Of a stretch of 64,000 nt of DNA, positions 42,826 through 50,900 are shown one piece after another. A model generated the notes under the pieces. It was not told where the DNA came from, did no database searches, and was given only the letters and a program-made list of their open reading frames with translations. The translations under genes were made by a program, and so were the position numbers. Each line of letters opens with the position of its first letter. Position 1 is the first letter of the stretch. This DNA comes from an uncultured Faecalibacterium sp. (lineage in GTDB: Bacteria > Bacillota > Clostridia > Oscillospirales > Ruminococcaceae). The DNA is taken from the NCBI GenBank assembly GCA_937880095.1, contig CALFLK010000012.1, forward strand, positions 62,001 to 126,000, in the 5' to 3' direction.

Positions 42826-43368
42826 TCAGAGATTACCCTCTTGGAGAGCCGACTTGAACTTGTTGTCAGACTTTCTCCAACCTTTAAGGAGGTTTATTTC
42901 GGTCTGTATCATTTCAGCGAAACGAAGGTACTTGTTCACATCGACAGGAAGGGTCTCGATAGCATACTGCAATTCCTGTGTGAGCCTATAACACTGTCCG
43001 ACTGCTCGGTCTTGGTGAACTCTACGCTCAATCAGTTCTTCCCGGTAGGTTGGGTAAATGCTGTTTGCAACATATACCTCCTCGGTGATATTACGCAGAC
43101 AATCAACAATCACTTTTCGCTCGTCTGCGATGAACCATTCTGCAAACGCAGTGTTCTTTTCCATGAGCTTTTCATATCGGACTTTTTCATCGGGTGATAA
43201 CTCCTCATACGGTCTGCCGCCGAAGGTTGTTTCAACTTTCTTCACGGCTTTGTCGAGGTCGTACCCGAAATCACGGAGCAGTAAATCCGTGACCTCCTTA
43301 CGCATTTTGTTGAGGTGGTGAAATACCTCAAACTGTGACGGTTTTCGTTTCGATTTCAATACAGACAC
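42826..43368 (-). CDS. avd: DGR accessory variability determinant (Avd-like)
   Basis: 180 residues from a GTG with AAGGAGG upstream. It is predominantly helical and basic (FEVFHHLNKMRKEVTDLLL, RLTQELQYAIET, INLLKGWRKSDNKF), compatible with the Avd four-helix bundle that binds the RT and TR RNA. It is longer than BPP-1 Avd (about 128 residues), mostly through the N-terminal half. Assignment rests on position between VR and TR plus helical, basic character. Confidence 0.78.
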   Translation of the reverse strand: MSVLKSKRKPSQFEVFHHLNKMRKEVTDLLLRDFGYDLDKAVKKVETTFGGRPYEELSPDEKVRYEKLMEKNTAFAEWFIADERKVIVDCLRNITEEVYVANSIYPTYREELIERRVHQDRAVGQCYRLTQELQYAIETLPVDVNKYLRFAEMIQTEINLLKGWRKSDNKFKSALQEGNL

Positions 43369-43387
43369 TTGTTAATAAACCTCCTTG

Positions 43388-43408
43388 TGCGCCCCACAAG
43401 GGGGCGCA
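43388..43408 (-). other. GC-rich hairpin downstream of the VR
   Basis: A perfect 8-bp inverted repeat, TGCGCCCC/GGGGCGCA, has a 5-nt loop and lies 4 bp after the variable-gene stop codon and 16 bp past the VR. In the Bordetella BPP-1 DGR, a hairpin/cruciform with an 8-bp stem and 4-nt loop just downstream of the VR is needed for efficient homing. Place, stem length and GC content match here. Confidence 0.8.
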
Positions 43409-43411
43409 GAT

Positions 43412-44314
43412 TTAAGATATACAGAAAGCCGGGCGAACGCCAAGAGAACAGGAAGCGGAGTAGTAGTCCGCAAGACCGTCGTCGCCGACAGTGGCGAAAT
43501 GGGAAGCGGTAATAACGTCCCTCAACCACCAGTTATTTCTGTTGCAAATACGGCTCGGCTCGTGCTGGAACAGCGGCAACTGGGATTTCTCGACACGGTA
43601 GTTAGCCGGGACATTGCTACCGTCAGAAACAGGGGAGAAAATACCACTGCCGTAGACCATCTGCTCGCACATAAGGTCAACTTCGGAATCGCACCATGCA
43701 CCGCCGGAAGCACGACCATTTGCAACAGCGTTCGTCAGATAGATTCTGTGTTTCAGAACATGACCGCTGAACGCACTCTTGATAGTGGTCTTAGCCTGTT
43801 CGAGATTGCTCTTGTACATATCCGAGCCGACATAGCCGCCAGCCGTAGTATTTGCCGCACCGCTTTCCCAACCGCCGGAGCTGGTGTTGTGCATTTGTGC
43901 GTTGTACAGGCAAGTGTCCGGCACGATAACTACATGGTGGGTGGTACAGTTCGTATCGCCACTGTTGAGGTAGTAATCGAACGCCGCAATACGGTAGTTG
44001 ACACCGCCGATAGTCCAGTAATCACCGATGTATAAATCATCGAATGTACCAGCCTTGATAGCGGCATACTGTGCGGTAGTCACGGTGCTACCCAGCGACT
44101 TGCCACGGTAAATTGCATTGTGCGCCCCGGCGTTGTTAAAGAGCAGATGAGCGATTTTCGCTTCCGTACCCTCAACCGCCTTGGCTCTGAAATTGGCAAA
44201 GGTGATTTTCTTCAAGCCTGTGCCATCGTGAATCGGAATCAGACACGAATCGGTCGGTGTGGTGAACGCCGTGAGTTCCGTCACTTTCTTGGTTTCAATA
44301 CTGATTGCACTCAT
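43412..44314 (-). CDS. DGR variable protein: phage receptor-binding protein with a C-type-lectin-like end
   Basis: 300 residues; last large gene of the tail module. The N-terminal ~70 residues (SAISIETKKVTELTAFTTPT ...) look like a virion attachment segment. The C-terminal ~200 residues carry formylglycine-enzyme/C-type-lectin features (DLYIGDYWTIGGVNYRIAAF, NRNNWWLRDV, GVRPAF at the end). The VR covers residues 269-297, where variable residues are expected on the ligand-binding face. AAGGAGG precedes the ATG. It probably determines host binding and is the diversification target. Confidence 0.92.
   Translation of the reverse strand: MSAISIETKKVTELTAFTTPTDSCLIPIHDGTGLKKITFANFRAKAVEGTEAKIAHLLFNNAGAHNAIYRGKSLGSTVTTAQYAAIKAGTFDDLYIGDYWTIGGVNYRIAAFDYYLNSGDTNCTTHHVVIVPDTCLYNAQMHNTSSGGWESGAANTTAGGYVGSDMYKSNLEQAKTTIKSAFSGHVLKHRIYLTNAVANGRASGGAWCDSEVDLMCEQMVYGSGIFSPVSDGSNVPANYRVEKSQLPLFQHEPSRICNRNNWWLRDVITASHFATVGDDGLADYYSASCSLGVRPAFCIS
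43424..43509 (-). repeat. DGR variable repeat (VR)
   Basis: The 3' end of the variable gene. Compared with the TR, 17 of 86 positions differ, all at TR adenines: AAC becomes GGC, GAC, TAC or TCC; AAT becomes CAT, ACT, CTT or TGT; GAT becomes GCT. Non-adenine positions are identical throughout. The last shared block (CGTTCGCCCGG) is the presumptive IMH. Confidence 0.96.
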
Positions 44315-44316
44315 TT

Positions 44317-44943
44317 TTATTCCTCCTTATATTTCCAATCTGCCACGATTGCATTACCCAAATCGTCAGCAAGAAGCGTAGTACCAGTGTTGTCAATCGC
44401 AACAGGTACAGTGAAAAGGTTCTTCAAGGTCATGTGTTCCAGTGCCGCCAAACGCTCGTCTACTTCGGTAATCTGATTTTGCAGACTTCCGGCAATATCT
44501 TCGTTCAGCTTACCTTTGATACCAGCAAACCATGTGTTAAATGCCGCAGTCTGCTCGCCCTCGTAGGTAGTCATGTGTTCCTCATAGGTCTTTTCGATTT
44601 GTGCCAAAGACGAATCGCCCTGTGCCTTGAGGTTGACGAAATACTGGGTCAGCTCTTGGTAAGAACTATCACCCGAGCTTTTGAAAAGCTCCTTCTGCGT
44701 GGTGAAGTAGGTCTGAAACTCCTCATACAAGTTCGTGCCGTTTTCCAGCATAGACATGATGTAGTTCAGAGCTTCGTTCATACGGTTAGCGTCTTTTGCA
44801 CCGAAGAAGGATTTCTCCTTATTGGTGTAGACGGTCACATCTTGGAAAGATACCGTACCGTCCGGGTTATTGACTTCGGAATATTTTTTCAATCCGTCCC
44901 AAACAGCGTCCGTATAGTTAGTAGGTAACAAAGTCCAAGCCAT
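44317..44943 (-). CDS. Tail fibre/baseplate-type protein
   Basis: 208 residues starting MAWTLLPTNYTDAVWDGLKK. The central part is long, helical and probably coiled coil (LYEEFQTYFTTQKELFKS, QGDSSLAQIEKTYEEH), ending in a short beta-rich region (VPVAIDNTGTTLLADDLG). The layout suits a trimeric fibre. It adjoins the variable receptor-binding gene by 2 bp and probably links it to the tail tip. Confidence 0.75.
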   Translation of the reverse strand: MAWTLLPTNYTDAVWDGLKKYSEVNNPDGTVSFQDVTVYTNKEKSFFGAKDANRMNEALNYIMSMLENGTNLYEEFQTYFTTQKELFKSSGDSSYQELTQYFVNLKAQGDSSLAQIEKTYEEHMTTYEGEQTAAFNTWFAGIKGKLNEDIAGSLQNQITEVDERLAALEHMTLKNLFTVPVAIDNTGTTLLADDLGNAIVADWKYKEE

Positions 44944-45366
44944 TTATAACCCTCCTTTCATTCCAAAATTCCATTGAAACATTCTCCTCCCCTCGCTTTG
45001 ATTAGTGAGCTTGTTGTAAAGGTCAAGAGTGGCACTTTCCAAACGATTAAGTTCTTTGAAGTCCATAATGTTTCCATTATCCGCATATACAGGTGTTGCA
45101 CCGTATGACCTTTTCAAACTCTTACTGTTGATAGTGTTCAGATTTTCTTCCAGCTTATTGATTTCATCAGCATAGAAGAAATCTTTCGGAGTACGGTCAC
45201 TTCCAAGGGAGTGAATCGTAAACTCGTCGTATATTTGCACAGCAAGCTCATGGAGATAGGCGAGATTGTTTTTTATACGATTGAAGTCTGCGGCATTGAA
45301 TTTATCTCCGACATATACACCGTCGATAAATTCGCCCCTCCAATTCGTTTTTGGTGTAGTCCACAT
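44944..45366 (-). CDS. Small tail-tip protein
   Basis: 140 residues starting MWTTPKTNWRGEFIDGVYVG, containing DKFNAADFNRIKNNLAYLHE. This pattern is repeatedly found in Firmicutes siphophage tail modules between the large tail-tip protein and the fibre genes. The molecular role is not established. Confidence 0.75.
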   Translation of the reverse strand: MWTTPKTNWRGEFIDGVYVGDKFNAADFNRIKNNLAYLHELAVQIYDEFTIHSLGSDRTPKDFFYADEINKLEENLNTINSKSLKRSYGATPVYADNGNIMDFKELNRLESATLDLYNKLTNQSEGRRMFQWNFGMKGGL

Positions 45367-45370
45367 CTTT

Positions 45371-47590
45371 TTAACCTCCTATTCTTCGAGCTGTTACTCT
45401 GCCCGAAAATGATTGCTTGAAGTTGAGAGTGTGACGGTAGATATTCACTTTCATATCCTTGTAGAACTCGTTCTCTTGATACACAATATCAGTAGCGTCG
45501 ATTTCCGGGTTTCCTCGAGTATCATATTCATACTCAATACCAGCGGTATAATAGTCAGCGAGCCATGCGGCAAGCTCGTCTGCCATTCCAATATCACTTA
45601 TAAGAGGGTTAGACCATTTGATAGTTTTACCTCTCGCATGAAGTGTTTTCGTGGCATAACGCTCAACGATTTTATACCGATAACCTTGTACCTCAAGTCT
45701 GAAAGAGCCTGTCACTTTATATCGTAGAGTTACATAATAGTTACCCCAGTCAATAACTTCCGCTCGTCCCTCTTGTTCATCGAGCTTTGCAAAATATCCG
45801 TAAGAGGGGTCTTGAATGTAGTAGGTTTCCACCTGTCCGGCAGTAACGGTAACATCTTCATTTACCAAGTTCTCCTCTCGAGGGTTCTCTTGATAGCTGT
45901 AGCAAGGTACGACAATTTCTTTTACAAGCTCCTGTTTGATTGCTTTCGGAGAGGAAGTCATATCTTTTCGTGTCATTGTGAAGTCGGCAACATCACTCAG
46001 ACTGAAATAATTCAGAACAATACGGTTATAAGGTTCTGCTGTCTTAGTAAACTCAACTTTCATAACATCGAAATCGTCAAAATCATGTATAACTACCGTT
46101 CTTTTTTCGATTTCTTCACTGGTTACTTTCAGCTCATTCACGAAAGCACCTGTTTTGTAAGTACGGATAATGAACTCTGCTGGGAGAGCCTGTCCGAAAA
46201 CAAACTCCATACCGTAATAAGCTCGAATAGCGTCCATACTTATTGTCACGATAGGATTCTGTGAGAATCTACCGTCAGCATTTGAAATTTGCTGTGAAAC
46301 ATATCCTGTATTTAGGGATTTTCCGTTTCTTGGTATAAAGAACATCGAACCGTCAACAGGTGTGTAATTCCCAGCCAGCGTAGCGTATTCGATTTTTTCA
46401 CTTTCATTTAATACATTCGCTGACTTAGAGAATGTAGTTTCGCCATTCGTTGTAACTGTGGCTTCCGGCATGAAGCTCGATTTAATCTGAATATCCCCAA
46501 ATCGTGATTGAGAAAGTGTACAACGACAGGCATTTGCAATAATCTGCAATGCTTCTTTGTGTTTAACCCTTGGGATAGGGTTATGTGTATAGAGCTTTTT
46601 CAATCTCGGGTCAATGTAGTATTTCTTCACACCAGCGTCAGCAAGAATTTCTTCTGCCAGCGAGTAATAACTTTTACCTTTTGCACTGTAAAGCCCTTTG
46701 TTATATTCGGAATCCATGTTTCGGAAAATATCTTGACATCGGATAATGGCGGTATTATCGTCACTTTCCCATTCGGAACAAAGTAAATGATTTCCTTGAA
46801 TCCATTCGATTTCGTCTGAATCGGGAAGTTGATAGCCATACATAATGTCCATTTCCTGTCCAGTCTCAAGATAGTTAATTGCCGATTTCGGATTGTCCAC
46901 ATTAAAGTAGTGGTCGTAATTTTTCAAAGTTACAGAGAAATCAATCTGCGGCACATCAGCCCCGATAGGGGAAACATAGCTGTCCAACGAAGAACCCATT
47001 ACAGAATCGTTGTAATATACAAGTCCATACCCAAAGAGGATAGAATATATTCGCAATCTGCTTTGAGGGTTTTTCATTCTGTAAAATTTCAACTTAATAT
47101 AAGTTGTATTTTCAATCGTTTCTTCTGTACTCCATTTTTCTTTATCGTTTCCTCGAAACTCTATAGTTTGTCCTGTGCTTCCGATTACATCGAAATCAAC
47201 AGGGTAATTTTCTCCGAAATTGATTGTAAGACCCTTGAAGTCAATCGCTATTGTATTCAGATTGATTACCACCTCAACAACAGCTTGTGTCAGTAATTTC
47301 TCACTTACAATCCCGGTATCATAATAGGATTTCCCCTGTGCCGGACGAGGTAAGAAAAACATCGAACCGTCAACACGAGTGAAATTTTCTTCCAGCGTGG
47401 CATAAATCGTATCGTCAGTATGTTCTCCAAAAATATTATCTTTGTTTGAATAGTAGGAGAACGCACCGTCAGCAATTTTCGCTTTTGCTTGTGCTTCTTG
47501 ATTGACAAGCCCGAAAGAGAGCATGATGTACGCTCTCTCTCGGAGAGAGGATTTCATACTTGCTTTATATTCTTTTGAAACTTTCTGCAT
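45371..47590 (-). CDS. Large tail-tip/baseplate protein
   Basis: 739 residues following the distal-tail-like gene, in the position of Tal/baseplate hub proteins. The N-terminal third and the middle share a repeated module: YATLEENFTRVDGSMFFLPR and YATLAGNYTPVDGSMFFIPR, each followed by a similar 'TGYVSQ/TGIVSE' strand. This suggests an internal domain duplication. Beta-rich segments dominate. No lysozyme or peptidase motif is visible. Confidence 0.78.
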   Translation of the reverse strand: MQKVSKEYKASMKSSLRERAYIMLSFGLVNQEAQAKAKIADGAFSYYSNKDNIFGEHTDDTIYATLEENFTRVDGSMFFLPRPAQGKSYYDTGIVSEKLLTQAVVEVVINLNTIAIDFKGLTINFGENYPVDFDVIGSTGQTIEFRGNDKEKWSTEETIENTTYIKLKFYRMKNPQSRLRIYSILFGYGLVYYNDSVMGSSLDSYVSPIGADVPQIDFSVTLKNYDHYFNVDNPKSAINYLETGQEMDIMYGYQLPDSDEIEWIQGNHLLCSEWESDDNTAIIRCQDIFRNMDSEYNKGLYSAKGKSYYSLAEEILADAGVKKYYIDPRLKKLYTHNPIPRVKHKEALQIIANACRCTLSQSRFGDIQIKSSFMPEATVTTNGETTFSKSANVLNESEKIEYATLAGNYTPVDGSMFFIPRNGKSLNTGYVSQQISNADGRFSQNPIVTISMDAIRAYYGMEFVFGQALPAEFIIRTYKTGAFVNELKVTSEEIEKRTVVIHDFDDFDVMKVEFTKTAEPYNRIVLNYFSLSDVADFTMTRKDMTSSPKAIKQELVKEIVVPCYSYQENPREENLVNEDVTVTAGQVETYYIQDPSYGYFAKLDEQEGRAEVIDWGNYYVTLRYKVTGSFRLEVQGYRYKIVERYATKTLHARGKTIKWSNPLISDIGMADELAAWLADYYTAGIEYEYDTRGNPEIDATDIVYQENEFYKDMKVNIYRHTLNFKQSFSGRVTARRIGG

Positions 47591-47604
47591 AGAATCAATC
47601 CTCC

Positions 47605-47976
47605 TTACTCGCCAGTATCAATGAGATTTACTTTGCAATTCCTGTAATGTGTTGGAGTACCGTTTTTAGTAACCCAGTAGGGTTCTCCTCTACGGTCTCC
47701 GCAGTACATTTTGATTGTTTTTCTACTGTTGGTTACAGGGTCGTTAAAGGTCACATAGACGAAGAAATTCTTTAGAGCAGATAAGATTCTTTCCCATTGC
47801 TCCGCAGTCAACCACGCCCACTCAAGACCGTCAATCTTGTATTGGTCTCGTCCGACCTTTTGTCCAACTACAGCACCGTTAGCGTCTCGCCCGGAATCAA
47901 CAACTGTAGTTACGACCACGCTCACACCTCTTTTACAAGGTGGTAGCTCATAACCATTTATCTCTAAATATGCCAT
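47605..47976 (-). CDS. Small tail protein (distal-tail-like)
   Basis: 123 residues starting MAYLEINGYELPPCKRG, with LEWAWLTAEQWERILSALKNF and YWVTKNGTPTHYRNCKVNLI. It lies directly after the tape measure gene, where Dit-like proteins are encoded, but it is shorter than typical Dit. Beta-rich with no membrane segment. Confidence 0.7.
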   Translation of the reverse strand: MAYLEINGYELPPCKRGVSVVVTTVVDSGRDANGAVVGQKVGRDQYKIDGLEWAWLTAEQWERILSALKNFFVYVTFNDPVTNSRKTIKMYCGDRRGEPYWVTKNGTPTHYRNCKVNLIDTGE

Positions 47977-47990
47977 TCGCTACCACCTCC

Positions 47991-50900
47991 TTATCCTGTA
48001 AAACTGTAACCATTGGCATTTTTCTGACGTTCCACCGTATCGGTAATGGTACGATTACCAACCTGTACGATAGTCTGTTCGCTCTTATCAGCCTGTCTCT
48101 TGGTATCAGAAGCAATTTCTTTCAATGTAGGTTCTACATACTCATGGTAGAAATCTCTCATTGTACGAGACCAGTCATTGTCAGAGCTGTTGTTATAACC
48201 TCTCTGAGAATCTTCGTAAACCATGTGAGAAAGGTTGTTACCCGGGTCATATCCACCGACAGTAGCAAGGTTGGCGTTTATCATATCCGTACTCACAAGA
48301 ATACTTCTGATAATTCCGTTCGCACATACGCTCATTTGACCTGTCATGTTACGCCAGTAGCCAGTAAACTGAGCCATACCAGCAACAATCGAGTGTTTCA
48401 TAACCTGTGCTAACTGGAAGCGATTTAGAACTTCTGTAGTACCATTCACATGACCTACAAGCTCTGCACCGTCCTCGCCAGCTACAAACATAGAACCATG
48501 AGCACCAGCACTTGGAGTACCCTTGGCGTATTTTGGAATAGAACTCCACCAGCCACGCCCCATGCTGTCAATCGTACCGCCGTTTGAGAATAACTTGAAA
48601 GCACCACTGGCTGAAATAGTTCCACCACTAGAGAAACCTAACCATTTTTTTATTGAACCAAACCAGCCTTTGACAAGGTTTACGGTTACTTCAACAGCTC
48701 CTCCAATTTTACTTTTAACCCAGCTAGCTACTGTAGACCAACCACTTCGAGCAAGTCCAATACCTTTATTCACAGCTCCACCAAGATAATTGCATACCCA
48801 TGAGCTAACATAAGACCAGCCACTCTTGATGATACCGATACCTTTGTTTACAGCTCCACCCATGTATTTTTGCACCCAGCCGGACACAGTAGACCACAAG
48901 TTTTTAACAAGCCCAATACCTTGCGATAATACAGGAATGTTACCAATCCAGTTTCTAACTGTAGACCAAAGATTTTTAACAAGTTTGATACCTTGCTCTA
49001 AAATCGGGATTTTACCAACCCACTCTTTAACACTTGTCCATTTCTCTTTCAAAAGTTGAATATATTGAGAAAGAGTAGGAATTTTACCAATCCACTCTTT
49101 AACAGAAGTCCAGCGTTCTTTAACCAATTTAATAAATTGGTCTAATGTTGGGATTTTACCAATCCAACCTTTAACCGTTTCCCACTTATCCTTGGCAAGA
49201 TTTATAAATTGAGATAGAACAGGGATTTTACCAATCCAACCTTTAACGGTTTGCCAACCCTTTTTCGCAAGTTCCACACCTGTTTCAAGAGTGATACCGT
49301 CTTTTGTTTCTTCCTCCCACCAGTTTTTCGCTTTAGTCCACCACTCAGAAGCGGTGTTTTTAAGTTCAATCGCCATTTCCCCAACAGGGCTTTTTTCAAT
49401 AGCTTTAGTCAGAGGAGAGGTAATATTTTTGCTTACCCAGCTCTTAGCGTTTGAGAATTTTTCAGATAAACCCTCTTTGAATTTATTTCCCCATTCGCCA
49501 GCCGCTTCTTTGATATTATCAAGAGCGTTCTTACCGTCAGCTCCTTTAGTGAAAAACTCTTTACAGTTACCAGCCCAAGTCTGAATAGTTTCTTTTGCTC
49601 CCTCGAGCTTTTCGCCTACCCAGTTTTTGAACTCCCCGAACTTATTAGCAACACTTTTCAAAGCACCGCCAACTTTATTCGTTATTGTGTCCCAGTTAAT
49701 TGCTACAGCAGTTCCAAGAGAAGCCGCACCAGCGAGAATAAGACCAATACCAAGAGGAATCCCGACACCAGTACAAACAAGGATAAGACCGATAGCAAGG
49801 GAAGCCGCACCAGCAATAGCAAGTATCTTTGTGGTAACACCTTTTAATTTGTTTACCAAGCTATCCCAGTTAAGAGCAACCGCAGTACCGATTGAAGCCG
49901 CACCAGCCAACATTAAGCCAACGCCCAACGCTGTTCCAGCACCAGTAAAGGCAAGAATCGCACCGATAGCAAGTGCCGCCGCTCCTACGATAAGCAAGAT
50001 GTTTGTTACGGTTTTTCTAACCTCATTTGTCATAGAGTTCCAGTTCAAACCTACTGTAGCCGCCAATCCAACAGCACCAACCGCCAACATACCAATACCA
50101 AGACCAGTAGCAACACCTGTTAATGCAAGAATCGCACCGACACCAAGCAAAGCACCGCTGACAATCGCAGTAAGGCTTGTGATTGAACTTGAAAGGTCTC
50201 CTGTCAGAGAATCCCAGTTAAGGGCAACCGCAGATACAAGAGACACAGCACCAGCGGCAATCATACCTACACCGAGCGGAATATTTACTCCTGTGAAAGC
50301 CAGTATTGCACCAAAGGTCAATAAAGCACCTCCGACAATACCCTCAAGTAAGCCGATTGTATTTTTCAACGGTTTAGACATAGCGTCCCAGTTCAAGCCG
50401 ACAGTAGTTGCCAATCCAACTGCACCAGCCGCCATAAGAGCGATACCAAGTGGTACGGAAACTCCTGTAAAGGCGAACAATGCACCCATAGCCAGCAAGC
50501 CGCCACTCACGATACCTGTAAGGATTGACAATGTGTTCGACATATCTCCGTTAAGGAACTTCCAGTTAATCGCCGCCGCAGTAGCAAGCGAAGTAGCACC
50601 AGCCACCATAAGACCAGCACCAAGAGGTACATTTACCCCCGAAAATGCAAGGAACGCACCAATGGCTAACAAGAATCCTCCTAAAACGGAAGTTACTGTT
50701 GTGAGTACCTTTGCCAGCCTTTCCGACATAGCGTCCCAGTTTGCAATTACAACAGAAGCCAAGCCGACAGCACCAGCCGCCATTAAGCCTAAGCCGAGAG
50801 GAATGTTCGCACCTGTGACAACAAGAATTGTACCGATAGCCAACATAAACCCACTACAGATTGCTGTAATTTCATTCAGAGCGTCAGTAATCATTTTTAC

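Noticed and set aside
48640..50870. Repeated DNA in the tape measure gene as a CRISPR or mobile repeat
   Set aside because: Periods of 78 and about 174 bp are multiples of three and encode diverged protein repeats without unique spacers.
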